Assembly (NCBI GenBank): GCA_910588135.1
Contig: CAJUOT010000007.1
Span: 13,258-77,257, forward strand
Length of the DNA stretch: 64,000 nucleotides
From: an uncultured Oscillospiraceae bacterium
Lineage (GTDB): Bacteria > Bacillota > Clostridia > Oscillospirales > Oscillospiraceae
Direction of reading: 5' to 3'
Shown here: positions 15,492-24,794 of the stretch, piece by piece
Layout: every line of letters begins with the position of its first letter
Position numbering within the stretch: position 1 is the first letter of the stretch
The notes under the pieces: model-generated
Databases searched by the model: none
What the model saw: only the letters and a program-made list of their open reading frames with translations
Told to the model about the DNA's origin: nothing
Translations under genes and position numbers: made by a program

Positions 15492-17165
15492 ATGAGAAAA
15501 TTCTATCGCAGGGGCATCTCTCTCGCCCTGGCACTGGTTATGATGGCGGCACTGCTGGCGGGCTGCGGAAACAAGGACGGTGTTGGCGGCGACAGCCTGG
15601 GGCTTGATGTGGACCCCGCAGACGTGGCGCTGCCCCTGGCGGAAACCGCCACCATCAAGGGCCTGACCAACTTCCCCGCCGGCTCCGAGTCCGAGCCCAA
15701 CAACCGCACCATCTTCAAGCGTCTGGAGGAGCAGACCAATGTCCATGTGGAGTGGCGGTCCATCCAGAACGACCAGTGGGGCGACACGATCAAGCTGGAA
15801 ATGTCCAATGCCAAAACACTGCCGGACTTCATATTCAACGCGGGCTTTGGCGAGGCCGACCTGCTCAAATACGGCAAGCAAGGCGTGATCATCGCCCTGG
15901 AGGATTATATCGACAAGTATATGCCCAACCTGAAGAAGGTCTTTGAGCAGGTTCCCGAGTACAAGGCCATGTGCATGGACGCGGACGGACACATCTGGGC
16001 CCTGCCCTGGATTGAGCAGCTGGGCTACCAGAAGACCGCCATCCAGCTCGTGGGCAATATGCCCTTCATCAACGTGGCCTGGCTGGACTTCTTGGGGCTG
16101 GAAATGCCCACCACGGTTGACGAATTCGAGGCCGTTCTTGTGGCGTTCCGTGATAACGCCGATAAGCTGAAAGCCCAGTTCAACATCGACGGCGACATCA
16201 TCCCCATGTCCTGCATCATGAACGATGGCCAGCAGGACCCCTACATCCTGATCAACGGCTTCGGCGAGGGCTATGGCGACCCCGACACCTGGAAGCATCT
16301 GGCGGTGACCGATGAGGGCAAGGTGGTCAGCGTCGCCACCTCCGAGGGCTTCAAGGAGGGCACCGCCTGGCTGCACAGCCTGTATGAGCAGGGCCTGATC
16401 GACGTGGAGGCGTTCACGCAGGAGTGGTCCACCTATGTGGCCAAGGGCAAGAGCGGCCGTTATGGCGTCTGCTTCAGCTGGGATGTGGGCAATATCGCCA
16501 CCCTGGAGGGCTGGGAACCCCTGCCCATGCTGAAGGCCGACACCGTCAGCCTCACTCCCGCCACCGCCTCCTACACCTCCGGCTTCCAGCGTGGCCGCTG
16601 CGTCGTGACCGCCGCCGCCCAGAATCCCGCCCTGGTCTGCTCCTGGCTGGACCAGATGTACGCACCCATCCAGTCCCCGCAGAACAACTGGGGCACCTAT
16701 GGCGAGGATGACGGCTTCGACATCTTCGTCATGGGCAAAAACGACAAGGGCGAGGATATGCTCCAGCACGCCCCTCTGGGCGACAAGTCCCCCATTGAGG
16801 TCCGCGATGCCGAGAGCGTCAACGGCCCCCTGGCCATCCTGGACAGCTACTATGGCGTCTATGTCACCTGTCCCGATGACGCCCAGTACCGTCTGGACTG
16901 GATCAAGGACATCTACACGCCCGTATGCAGCGCCAAGTACTGCCTGCCAAACTTCTTTATGACCCAGGAGGATACCACCACCGACTCCAACCTGTCCGCC
17001 GATCTGGGCAAGTGCGTCAACGAGTTCAAGTCTCGGGCCGTTATGGAGGGCTTTACCGACGCCGACTGGGACCAATTCCAGGCTGACTTGCAGGCTTACA
17101 AGCTGGACGAGTACGTGGCCCTGTATCAGAAGTATTTCGACGCTTACCTGGCCGCCCAAGAGTAA
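15492..17165 (+). CDS. Extracellular solute-binding lipoprotein
   Basis: 557 residues. The signal peptide MRKFYRRGISLALALVMMAALLAGC has lipobox LAGC, so the mature protein is tethered outside the membrane. Length and pattern match the LplA-type family 1 solute-binding proteins that serve LplB/LplC permeases. The body includes typical ligand-lobe segments (WGDTIKLEMSNAKTLPDFIFN, WALPWIEQLGYQ). The ATG at 15492 has an AAAAGGAG site. It probably captures the oligosaccharide later cleaved by the GH32 enzymes. Confidence 0.9.
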   Translation: MRKFYRRGISLALALVMMAALLAGCGNKDGVGGDSLGLDVDPADVALPLAETATIKGLTNFPAGSESEPNNRTIFKRLEEQTNVHVEWRSIQNDQWGDTIKLEMSNAKTLPDFIFNAGFGEADLLKYGKQGVIIALEDYIDKYMPNLKKVFEQVPEYKAMCMDADGHIWALPWIEQLGYQKTAIQLVGNMPFINVAWLDFLGLEMPTTVDEFEAVLVAFRDNADKLKAQFNIDGDIIPMSCIMNDGQQDPYILINGFGEGYGDPDTWKHLAVTDEGKVVSVATSEGFKEGTAWLHSLYEQGLIDVEAFTQEWSTYVAKGKSGRYGVCFSWDVGNIATLEGWEPLPMLKADTVSLTPATASYTSGFQRGRCVVTAAAQNPALVCSWLDQMYAPIQSPQNNWGTYGEDDGFDIFVMGKNDKGEDMLQHAPLGDKSPIEVRDAESVNGPLAILDSYYGVYVTCPDDAQYRLDWIKDIYTPVCSAKYCLPNFFMTQEDTTTDSNLSADLGKCVNEFKSRAVMEGFTDADWDQFQADLQAYKLDEYVALYQKYFDAYLAAQE

Positions 17166-17217
17166 GGGCACCGTCCATTTTCCGGGCATACCTGGGTGGA
17201 CGTTCCCCTCTCTTTTC

Positions 17218-17253
17218 CTCCCCCGTCCTCCCCAGTGGGGGACGGGGGAGTTT
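17218..17253 (+). terminator. Hairpin after the binding-protein gene
   Basis: CTCCCCCGTC (17218-17227) pairs with GACGGGGGAG (17241-17250), followed by only TTTC. It probably gives partial termination, leaving some read-through into the GH32 gene. Confidence 0.5.
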
Positions 17254-17315
17254 CAAAAAATTCAATTCAACCGGAATGCGTCCTGTCATAGGCGCATTCA
17301 GCTATGGAGGTTCAT

Positions 17316-18809
17316 GTGATTAGCAATATTTTAAGAGAAGCGCGAAACTATGAGGAAATCATGGAGCAGTTGATCCCGGACCATGCCCGTCCCTCATTCC
17401 ACCTGTCTTCCCGTGTCGGATGGATGAACGATCCCAATGGCTTTTCCTATTATCAAGGGAAATACCATCTGTTTTATCAGTATTATCCGTATGAATCCAA
17501 ATGGGGCCCCATGCACTGGGGCCACGCGGTCAGTGAGGACCTGCTCCACTGGGAGTATCTCCCCGCCGCCATCGCGCCGGACACCCTCGCCGATAAGGAC
17601 GGGTGCTTTTCGGGAAGCGCGGTGGAGTTGGCCGACGGCAGACATCTTCTGCTGTACACAGGGGTCTTCAAAGGCCCTGTTCGTCCGGATGGAACCTGCG
17701 ATGACACGCAGACACAGTGTGTTGCGGTGGGAGACGGTATTAACTATGAAAAATATTCTGGCAATCCCATTTTGACTGACGCAGACATTCCCGATGGCAG
17801 CAGCAAAGTGGATTTCCGTGATCCCAAGCTGTGGAAGGAGGCAGATGGGACCTTCCGCTGCGTGGTGGGAAACCGTCCAGCAGATGGCAGCGGCCAAATC
17901 TTGTATTATTCCAGTCCAGACGGCTTCCACTGGAAATTTGAAAGCGTTCTGGCCGAGAATAAAAACCGTTTCGGCCTGATGTGGGAGTGTCCTGACTTCT
18001 TTGCGCTGGATGGGAAATATGTTCTCCTGACCAGCCCCCAGGACATGCTGCCCAGCGGCTTTGAGTACCACAACGGCAACGGGACTTTGTGCCTGATCGG
18101 TAGCTTTGACGAGCAGAGCAAGACCTTCCGGGAGGAGCACGACCAGGCCGTCGATTACGGCATCGACTTCTATGCTCCCCAGACCTTGCTCACCCCCGAC
18201 GGCAGGCGCGTCATGATCGCCTGGATGCAGAACTGGGACACCCTCTCCATCGCCTCCCTGAAGGCCCCCTGGTTCGGCCAGATGACCCTGCCCAGGGAGC
18301 TGTCCGTCCAAAATGGCAGGCTGTACCAATGGCCGGTCCGGGAGCTGGATGCCCTGCGCAGCGGCCACATCTCCTATCAGGACGTAGCCTTCGAGGGGGA
18401 GCTAACTCTGGAGGGCGTCAAGGGCCAGACGGTGGACGTCACCATCACCCTGCGCCCCAGCGACGAGGGGCAGGCCTACAAAAAATTCGCCGTCTGGTTC
18501 GGGCAGGACGACACCCATCACACCGGAATCAGTTTCCGGCCCTATGAGTCCGTCCTAAAGATCGACCGGAAGTTTTCCGGTTCCCGCCGGGCCATCATCC
18601 ACCAGCGCCGGTGCAAGGTGCCCAAAAACGGCGGCAGGCTCACCTTCCGCATGATCCTGGATCGGTTCAGCGTGGAGGTTTTCGTCAACAACGGAGAGCA
18701 GGTCCTGTCCGCCACCATGTACACCGACCAGTCTGCGGACGGGTTCAAGTTCCTCGCCGACGGGAAGGTCGTCATGGACGTGGAAAAATACGATCTGGAC
18801 ATGAGATGA
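17316..18809 (+). CDS. GH32 beta-fructosidase / sucrose hydrolase
   Basis: About 497 residues, without signal peptide, so it acts inside the cell on imported fructosides or sucrose (phosphate). GH32 motifs in order: WMNDPNG (nucleophile Asp) near residue 35, FSGSAV, FRDP (transition-state stabiliser), and WECPDFF (acid/base Glu). A C-terminal beta-sandwich follows. The GTG at 17316 is preferred because GGAGG is 5 bases upstream; an in-frame ATG at 17304 overlaps that site. A fructokinase gene follows 11 bases later, which suits release of free fructose. Confidence 0.9.
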   Translation: MISNILREARNYEEIMEQLIPDHARPSFHLSSRVGWMNDPNGFSYYQGKYHLFYQYYPYESKWGPMHWGHAVSEDLLHWEYLPAAIAPDTLADKDGCFSGSAVELADGRHLLLYTGVFKGPVRPDGTCDDTQTQCVAVGDGINYEKYSGNPILTDADIPDGSSKVDFRDPKLWKEADGTFRCVVGNRPADGSGQILYYSSPDGFHWKFESVLAENKNRFGLMWECPDFFALDGKYVLLTSPQDMLPSGFEYHNGNGTLCLIGSFDEQSKTFREEHDQAVDYGIDFYAPQTLLTPDGRRVMIAWMQNWDTLSIASLKAPWFGQMTLPRELSVQNGRLYQWPVRELDALRSGHISYQDVAFEGELTLEGVKGQTVDVTITLRPSDEGQAYKKFAVWFGQDDTHHTGISFRPYESVLKIDRKFSGSRRAIIHQRRCKVPKNGGRLTFRMILDRFSVEVFVNNGEQVLSATMYTDQSADGFKFLADGKVVMDVEKYDLDMR

Positions 18810-18820
18810 GGAGGATGGCA

Positions 18821-19795
18821 ATGGAGAAACGATTTGACGTCGTGGCCCTGGGAGAGCTGCTGATCGACTTTACACAAAACGGGACCAGCCCGCAGGGCAA
18901 TCCCCTGCTGGAGGCCAACCCCGGCGGAGCGCCCTGCAACGTGCTGGCCATGCTCCAAAAGCTGGGGCGAGCCACCGCCTTCGTGGGCAAGGTGGGGGAC
19001 GATATGTTCGGCCGCCAGCTCCGCCAGGTGGTGGAGGCGGCAGGCATCGACCTGACGCATCTGGTGATGGACCCCGCCGCCCACACCACCTTGGCCTTCG
19101 TCCAGACCTTCCCCAACGGGGACCGTGACTTTTCCTTCTACCGGGACCCCGGTGCCGATATGTTGCTCACCGCCGATGAGGTGCCCGGGGACGCCATTGC
19201 CCGCAGCCGGATATTCCATTTCGGCACCCTGTCCATGACCCACCTGGGTGTGCGGGAGGCCACCAAAAAGGCCGTGGCCCGGGCGAAGGGGGCCGGGGTG
19301 ATCGTGTCCTTTGACCCCAACCTCCGCCCACCCCTTTGGACCGATCTGGAGGACGCCCGGGCACAGATCGCCTGGGGGCTGGGCCAGTGCGATGTGCTGA
19401 AGATCGCCGACAACGAGCTGGAGTTCATGACTGGCCAGACGGACTTTGACCGGGGCGCGGCCATGCTCCAGGCGCAGTACCCCAATATCCGCATCCTGAA
19501 CGTGACCGCCGGAGCGGAGGGCAGCTATTCCTACTACGGCGGCAAGCGGGTGCTCGTTCCCTCCGTCAAGCTGGACGGCACCATCGAGACCACCGGCGCG
19601 GGGGATACCTTCTGTGCCTGTGTGCTGGACTTCGTGCTGGAGCACGGCGTGGACGGCCTGTCTGAGGACGATCTGACCGCCATGTTGCGCTTCGCCAACG
19701 CCGCAGCCTATCTCGTCACCACCAGGAAGGGCGCGATCCGCTCCATGCCGGAGAAGGCGGAGGTAGAGGCGCTGATTGGCAGGGTGACCGGCTGA
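18821..19795 (+). CDS. Fructokinase, PfkB family
   Basis: 324 residues. The ribokinase-type fold starts VVALGELLIDFT, with the substrate motif NPGGAPCNVLAMLQKLG and the C-terminal signature TTGAGDTFCACVLDF carrying the catalytic Asp. It phosphorylates a sugar with ATP; fructose is most likely because the gene sits just after a GH32 hydrolase. The ATG at 18821 is chosen because GAGGAGG ends 6 bases upstream; an ATG at 18815 abuts that site. Confidence 0.88.
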   Translation: MEKRFDVVALGELLIDFTQNGTSPQGNPLLEANPGGAPCNVLAMLQKLGRATAFVGKVGDDMFGRQLRQVVEAAGIDLTHLVMDPAAHTTLAFVQTFPNGDRDFSFYRDPGADMLLTADEVPGDAIARSRIFHFGTLSMTHLGVREATKKAVARAKGAGVIVSFDPNLRPPLWTDLEDARAQIAWGLGQCDVLKIADNELEFMTGQTDFDRGAAMLQAQYPNIRILNVTAGAEGSYSYYGGKRVLVPSVKLDGTIETTGAGDTFCACVLDFVLEHGVDGLSEDDLTAMLRFANAAAYLVTTRKGAIRSMPEKAEVEALIGRVTG

Positions 19796-19810
19796 CCGTC
19801 CCTTCCGCCG

Positions 19811-21274
19811 ATGATCCCAACAGGGGATATAGGAGGAGACAGCATCGCGGGGCTGGGCAACGATGAGGAGTTTTCAAATCTGACCTCACCGGAAGCTCAG
19901 GAAGCCGCTTACCGCTATCAAGCATATTTTCGTCCCGCCATGGATGGCAGCAGTCAGCCCTATGTGGGCGATCCCATGCCGTTCTACGAGGATGGCGTCT
20001 ACTACATCTACTATCTGAAGGATCAGGGGGATTCCCGCAACCATTCGATCTATCTGGCCACGACCACGGATCTTGTGAATTATACCGAATATGACGATGT
20101 GGTGCTGGAGTCCACCCCCAGCGCGCAGGATGACTGGATCGGCACCGGCTCTGTGGTCAACGTGGGAGGGACCTACTATCTGTTCTACACCGGCCACACC
20201 GACGGACTGCTGGAATACAAAGAAAAGATCATGGTGGCGGTGGGCGACAGTCCCCTGGCCTTCACAAAGCGGGCGGATTGGGAGCTCATCCCCCCCGATG
20301 AGCTGGGACAGAAGCGAGACTTCCGGGACCCGCAGGCCTACTATGATCCGGAGTCTGGGAACATCACATTGACCGTGACCGCCGCTCAGGACGGCGTGGC
20401 GCGGATCTTGAAATTCACGTTGAGCGCCGATCTGCAAAACGCCGTCTATGATGGGATCATCTTCACCGACCCCACGGGCGATTTTTGGAACCTGGAATGC
20501 AGCGACACGTTCCGCATCGGTGATACCTGGTACATCACCTATTCAGGGCAGGACGACACCCTCTGGTTTGCCAGCTCCAGCACCCCATACGGTCCCTATG
20601 GCGAGGCGAAACGCATAGATGGCAAGCTGTTCTATGCCGCCAAACATGTCGAAGACGGTGATTATGCTTATATGGTGGGCTGGGTGCGCCGGTCAAACGC
20701 GATGTCCTCCACCGTAGGTGTCACCGACTGGGCGGGCAACCTTGCTGTACAGAAGATCGTGCGGAAAGAAAATGGAGATCTGGTGCTGGCTCCGGTGGAC
20801 GCTGTCGCTGATACCTTCACAACCCGCCGGGCCCTGGCCATCGAGGAGCCTCATGTGCTTGTGGAAGGTGAGGATACCTACGCCTATACCGATGTTTTTA
20901 CCTGCTATAAAAGTTTCCTGCTCAGCGGCGAATTCCGCTATGAGAAGGAGGGCACCTTTGGGTTGAGCTTCGATTTTAACGGAGATTCTGGGCTGAACAA
21001 GTTCGTTGCGGTCGATCCCGCTGAAAATAAACTCCAGCTCTGGTTCAATGAAGGGGACACCTTGATCACCGAGACGGCGGTCAGTTTAGAGCCGGGGGAA
21101 ACCTATTCCTTTACATACGTTCAAGAGGGGTCCGTGGGCATCTTCTATATTGACGGCATAGCCTCACTGACCGTCCGCTTGTATGGCGCCAGCGGGAAGT
21201 CTATCCAGCTTTTTGCAAAAAATAACAGTGTTCTGTTCACATCGCTGCAGCAGTATACAAGGCCTTCGGCTTGA
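19811..21274 (+). CDS. GH32-like beta-fructosidase
   Basis: 487 residues with a five-bladed propeller pattern. YVGDPMPFYEDGVYYIYYL stands where the GH32 nucleophile motif lies, followed by WIGTGSV, KRDFRDPQAYY (FRDP) and FWNLECSDTF (acid/base Glu). A C-terminal sandwich domain follows from about 340. It diverges from the upstream GH32 and may hydrolyse another fructan or act as a related family-43/32 enzyme. There is no signal peptide. The start is uncertain: no ribosome site precedes the ATG at 19811, while a good AGGAGGAG at 19830 lacks a standard start codon after it, so the N-terminus may have been altered. Confidence 0.75.
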   Translation: MIPTGDIGGDSIAGLGNDEEFSNLTSPEAQEAAYRYQAYFRPAMDGSSQPYVGDPMPFYEDGVYYIYYLKDQGDSRNHSIYLATTTDLVNYTEYDDVVLESTPSAQDDWIGTGSVVNVGGTYYLFYTGHTDGLLEYKEKIMVAVGDSPLAFTKRADWELIPPDELGQKRDFRDPQAYYDPESGNITLTVTAAQDGVARILKFTLSADLQNAVYDGIIFTDPTGDFWNLECSDTFRIGDTWYITYSGQDDTLWFASSSTPYGPYGEAKRIDGKLFYAAKHVEDGDYAYMVGWVRRSNAMSSTVGVTDWAGNLAVQKIVRKENGDLVLAPVDAVADTFTTRRALAIEEPHVLVEGEDTYAYTDVFTCYKSFLLSGEFRYEKEGTFGLSFDFNGDSGLNKFVAVDPAENKLQLWFNEGDTLITETAVSLEPGETYSFTYVQEGSVGIFYIDGIASLTVRLYGASGKSIQLFAKNNSVLFTSLQQYTRPSA

Positions 21275-21370
21275 CCTCGTTCAAAAAAGCCGATCATGTG
21301 GACCGTAGGGATGATATCCCTGAAAAACCACATGACCGAAATAAGACGACAATTGATCGAACGCGTCACG

Positions 21371-21409
21371 GCAAAAGCCGTTCAGCACACAAGGCGGAGC
21401 GGCTTTTGC
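21371..21409 (+). terminator. Terminator after the fructoside locus
   Basis: GCAAAAGCCG (21371-21380) pairs perfectly with CGGCTTTTGC (21400-21409), loop 19 bases, then TTTC. The rest of the 400-base gap 21275-21671 shows no gene I can support. It probably contains the left end of the mobilizable element. Confidence 0.6.
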
Positions 21410-21671
21410 TTTCGTCCTTCATATGTCGAACCCTGTCGAAACAATTTCCGTGACAAATCCTGTTGGAAGGAATATAATACCAGTTGGGCGAAAGCCAATC
21501 TCCGCAGCTTTCCGGTGAGGTTCACACCGATGTGTGACCTCTGACATTCATGGGCCGCACAGGGCATTTGAACCCCACTGTACGATGAAATATCCATGAG
21601 TGTTCCACAGTATTTGGCGCTGTGCCGGCAGCGCGGGTGTGCGCCTTTTCGTGTAAGCGGAAAGGACGTCT

Positions 21672-22058
21672 ATGAACGACACGGTCGTTACTTATCGAGG
21701 CCAGCAAGTATCAGTGCCAAAGGAGGTCGCAGACTTTTTAGAGCGGGATCGCCGCCGTATGCGAGCACAGTACAAGCGGGATCAGAGGCACCTGAGTAGA
21801 AGGGATTTTGAAACGGTGCTGTCCAGCTATGGGGACGTTGAGCGTGTGACGGAGGATACCGCGCTGAAGAACCTCCAGCTTGAAACACTGCGGGAAGTGG
21901 TGGCCGGACTGGGTGAGCGAGATCGCAGGTTGATTTCCCTCCGATACGACGAGGAATTGTCTATGGAGGCAATCGGCAGGCAGCTGGGCGTATCCAGAAT
22001 GGCCATCTCAAAGCGGCTGAGAACGCTGAACCGAAAATTGAACCGCGCTGTCGTCTGA
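21672..22058 (+). CDS. Sigma-70 region 4-like protein of the element
   Basis: 128 residues, small and basic. The C-terminal half is a sigma region 4 HTH (DRRLISLRYDEELSMEAIGRQLGVSRMAISKRLRTLNRKL), and there is no region 2. Such truncated sigma-like proteins are the usual first gene of Tn4451/Tn5397-related modules and may control the element's own genes. GGAAAGGA lies 7 bases before the ATG. A strong terminator overlaps its last codons. Confidence 0.8.
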   Translation: MNDTVVTYRGQQVSVPKEVADFLERDRRRMRAQYKRDQRHLSRRDFETVLSSYGDVERVTEDTALKNLQLETLREVVAGLGERDRRLISLRYDEELSMEAIGRQLGVSRMAISKRLRTLNRKLNRAVV

Positions 22059-22078
22059 CAGCGCGGTTCAATTTTTTT
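22034..22078 (+). terminator. Terminator overlapping the sigma-like gene end
   Basis: Bases 22034-22052 pair with 22057-22075 (19 bp, loop GTCT), ending in a T7 run. The stop codon of the sigma-like gene sits in the loop and arm. This isolates the first gene from the ATPase gene. Confidence 0.85.
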
Positions 22079-22183
22079 GCACACCATGGTTTACAAAACC
22101 GTTCCGAGTGTCCTAAGTCAATGAGAGGCACAAATTCCAAACACGATGTGCCCCTCCAACACACGCGAACGGAGGATAAGATC

Positions 22184-23164
22184 ATGAGACAACAACTCAA
22201 GCTGCTCACCATGAGCGACATCCACGCCGAGCAGGTGCGCTGGCTGTGGGAGCCATACCTGCCCAGGGGAAAGATTACCATCATCCAGGGTGACCCCGGC
22301 GATGGCAAGACCACCTTTGTGCTGGCGCTGGCGGCACTGCTGACCCAGGGGCTTCCGATGCCGGGCGGCAGTGCGGCGGCACCACCCATGAACGTGATTT
22401 ATCAGACGGCGGAGGACGGTCTGGCGGACACGATCCGTCCCCGGCTGGATGTGCTGGGCGCGGACTGCTCCCGGGTGCTGGTCATTGATGAAAGCGAACG
22501 GGAGCTGACATTGGATGACCAGCGGCTGGCCCAGGCCATCCGGCAGACGGGCGCGGGGCTGGCAGTGCTGGACCCCATCCAGGCGTACCTCGGCAACAAC
22601 GTGGATATGCACCGGGCCAACGAGGTGCGTCCCATTTTCAAACGGCTGGGACAGCTGGCGGAGCAGACCGGCTGCGCCATCGTGCTGGTGGGACACATGA
22701 ACAAGATGCAGGGCGCCAAGTCCGCGTACCGTGGTCTGGGCTCCATCGATTTCCGGGCGGCGGCTCGGAGTGTGCTGCTGGTAGGCCACTCCAAAGATGA
22801 CGATGACCTGCGCGTGGTGGTTCACGACAAGAGCAGTCTCGCGCCAGAGGGCCCGGCAATCTTATTCTCTCTGGATTCAGACCTGGGTTTTCAGTGGAAG
22901 GGCTTCTGCGACGCCACCGCCAGCGAGCTGCTCTCCGGCAGCGGTCCCAGCACGACCAAGACGGAACAGGCGGAGCAGCTTCTCCAAGATTTGCTGGTAG
23001 GAGGTGAGCTGGCATCGGACGAATTGGTGCGTCGCGCTTCCACGATGGGGATCTCAGAACGGACGCTGAAAATCGCCAAGCAGAACCTTGGTGTGACCGC
23101 CGTCCGCCGTGGCGACCGTTGGTACTCATATCTGCCGCAAGAGGGTAAGGGGGTAAAGTGCTAA
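22184..23164 (+). CDS. RepA-type AAA ATPase
   Basis: 326 residues. RecA-fold (AAA_25) ATPase with Walker A GDPGDGKTT near residue 40 and Walker B LAVLDPIQAYLG. The C-terminal part is a winged-helix-like region (ASDELVRRASTMGISERTLKIAKQNLGV). It resembles RepA helicase-like proteins of plasmids and mobilizable elements, and could assist replication of the excised circle. GGAGG precedes the ATG at 22184. Confidence 0.82.
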   Translation: MRQQLKLLTMSDIHAEQVRWLWEPYLPRGKITIIQGDPGDGKTTFVLALAALLTQGLPMPGGSAAAPPMNVIYQTAEDGLADTIRPRLDVLGADCSRVLVIDESERELTLDDQRLAQAIRQTGAGLAVLDPIQAYLGNNVDMHRANEVRPIFKRLGQLAEQTGCAIVLVGHMNKMQGAKSAYRGLGSIDFRAAARSVLLVGHSKDDDDLRVVVHDKSSLAPEGPAILFSLDSDLGFQWKGFCDATASELLSGSGPSTTKTEQAEQLLQDLLVGGELASDELVRRASTMGISERTLKIAKQNLGVTAVRRGDRWYSYLPQEGKGVKC

Positions 23165-23355
23165 GGACATTGCCCGGTTGCCTCCTTGCCCGCCGTGTCC
23201 CTGTGTCGGCCCGTGTGCGGCCCCGTGTCCGCTTTTGCGGGGCGAGGCGAGGAATGACCCACAAAACGGTTCGGGCGCGGTGTGCGCCCTTTGTGGGCCG
23301 TTTGTGGAGAGCACCCGGTTTAGGGCACCACAGAAACGCCCCGTTGGGGCGGAGG

Positions 23356-23448
23356 CCTACCCTTTAGGGTAGGGCAAGCATCGCGTCCGGCTATACGCCG
23401 TCCGCATTCGCCGGGGCCATGCCCCGGTACCCCCTGCCCCTAAAGGGG
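23356..23448 (+). other. Candidate oriT region
   Basis: The gap 23165-23461 just upstream of mobC contains three close inverted repeats: CCTACCCT/AGGGTAGG (23356-23373), CCGGGGC/GCCCCGG (23411-23427) and CCCC/GGGG near 23437-23448. Transfer origins usually lie next to mobC/relaxase genes and carry such repeats before the nick site. No known nic sequence was recognised. Confidence 0.4.
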
Positions 23449-23461
23449 AGAAAGGAATTCA

Positions 23462-23776
23462 ATGCAGAAGAAGAAAACAGCGATCGTCACCGCCCGGATG
23501 ATGCCGGAGGTCAAGCGCCAGCTCCAGGCACGGGCGCGGGACGCAAATATGACCCTCACCAACTACCTGATCATCTGCGGGCTCGGACAAGAGATCACTC
23601 GGGTGGAAGGACTGGACGCGGTACTCTCCGAACTGAAGGCCCAGGGCCGCAACCTCAACCAGCTCACCACCTTGGCCAACATGGGACGGCTCACCGTCCT
23701 GCGCGGTGACGACCTCATTCAAGCCTACAGCAAACTGTGCGACACGCTGAACGCGTTGGTCACGGAGGTGCGCTGA
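23462..23776 (+). CDS. mobC: MobC-like relaxosome protein
   Basis: 104 residues. Ribbon-helix-helix N-terminus (TAIVTARMMPEVKRQLQARARDANMTLTNYLI) and the conserved NLNQLTTLANMGRL segment of the MobC family. It should bind oriT and help the relaxase open the strand. GGAGAAAGGAA precedes the ATG. The stop overlaps the relaxase start (TGATG), so the two are translationally coupled. Confidence 0.85.
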   Translation: MQKKKTAIVTARMMPEVKRQLQARARDANMTLTNYLIICGLGQEITRVEGLDAVLSELKAQGRNLNQLTTLANMGRLTVLRGDDLIQAYSKLCDTLNALVTEVR

Positions 23777-24774
23777 TGGCAACGTTCACTGCGCTCCAAA
23801 ACAAAACGAAGAACACCAAAGCGCTGCGCAATGTGATCGACTACGTGGAGCAGGAAAAGAAAACGCGCTGGGGCAACGCACAGCTGGTCACCGGGCACAA
23901 CTGCGTTCCCCAGTCCGCGCTCACCGAGATGCGGATGACCAAAAACCGTTTCCGCAAAACTGATGGGACGCAGTTCTACCACTTCGTCCAGTCCTTTTCC
24001 GCAGAGGACAACATCACCCCCCAAGAGGTCAACGCCATCGGCCTGGAGTTCGCGCAGAAGCAGTTCCCGGATTTCGAGGTGGTGATCGCCACCCACGTTG
24101 ACACCGGACATCTGCACAACCACATGGTGGTGAACAGCGTCAGCTGCAAGGATGGTCACAAGCTCCATCAGAGCTACAGCGACCTGTTGACGCACCGCAA
24201 AGTGAACGATCAAATCTGTCTGGCCCACGGTCTGCGGGTGTTGGATGAGTGCGATCCCAGAAAGAAAAAGAAGCGTATGAAGCCCGGTGAATACCAGGCG
24301 GGTCTGCGCGGCGACAGCTGGAAGCTGGATCTCATCCAGGCCATCAACGAGGCGCTGGAGTACGCCGCCAGCCGGGAGAGCTTCATCGAAAACATGGAGG
24401 TGGAGGGCTACGAGGTTTCCTGGTCGGACACCCGGAAGCACATCACCTTCACCTGTCCCAATGGGCGCAAGTGCCGGGACAGCAGTCTCCACGATGAAAC
24501 CTTCCTCAAAGAAAATCTGGAGATGCTGTTTCTATTCCGGCAGGCCACCGATTTCCGTCCACAGACGGTGGAGCCGGACGAGGGCTGGCTGGGCGAGCTG
24601 GCCGCTGGATGGTTCCGTGTGGCGGCGGAGCTGCAGCGCGATGAGGAATGGCAGCTCCCCGCGCCGCCCACCTGGACAGACAGCAAACAGCGCCGCCGCG
24701 AGGCCATTAAGAAAATGGCCATGGGACAGAAGTTCAGCGGCGGGCAAGAATATAATTTTGAACAGACCCTGTAG
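23776..24774 (+). CDS. Relaxase / mobilization nuclease
   Basis: 332 residues of the Relaxase (PF03432) family. The metal-binding triad is seen in THVDTGHLHNHMVVNSV near residue 110, and the N-terminal Tyr-containing region (NVIDYVEQ) may hold the nicking tyrosine. It would nick oriT and pilot the strand during conjugation driven by another element's secretion machinery, because none is encoded here. GGAGG lies 7 bases before the ATG. Confidence 0.88.
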   Translation: MATFTALQNKTKNTKALRNVIDYVEQEKKTRWGNAQLVTGHNCVPQSALTEMRMTKNRFRKTDGTQFYHFVQSFSAEDNITPQEVNAIGLEFAQKQFPDFEVVIATHVDTGHLHNHMVVNSVSCKDGHKLHQSYSDLLTHRKVNDQICLAHGLRVLDECDPRKKKKRMKPGEYQAGLRGDSWKLDLIQAINEALEYAASRESFIENMEVEGYEVSWSDTRKHITFTCPNGRKCRDSSLHDETFLKENLEMLFLFRQATDFRPQTVEPDEGWLGELAAGWFRVAAELQRDEEWQLPAPPTWTDSKQRRREAIKKMAMGQKFSGGQEYNFEQTL

Positions 24775-24794
24775 AGCAGGGAGAAAGGATATTT

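Noticed and set aside
15417..17189. 590-codon minus-strand frame opposite the solute-binding protein
   Set aside because: Same antisense effect: low-complexity Gly/Val/Leu/His content and no ribosome site, while the plus strand has a lipoprotein signal and family match.
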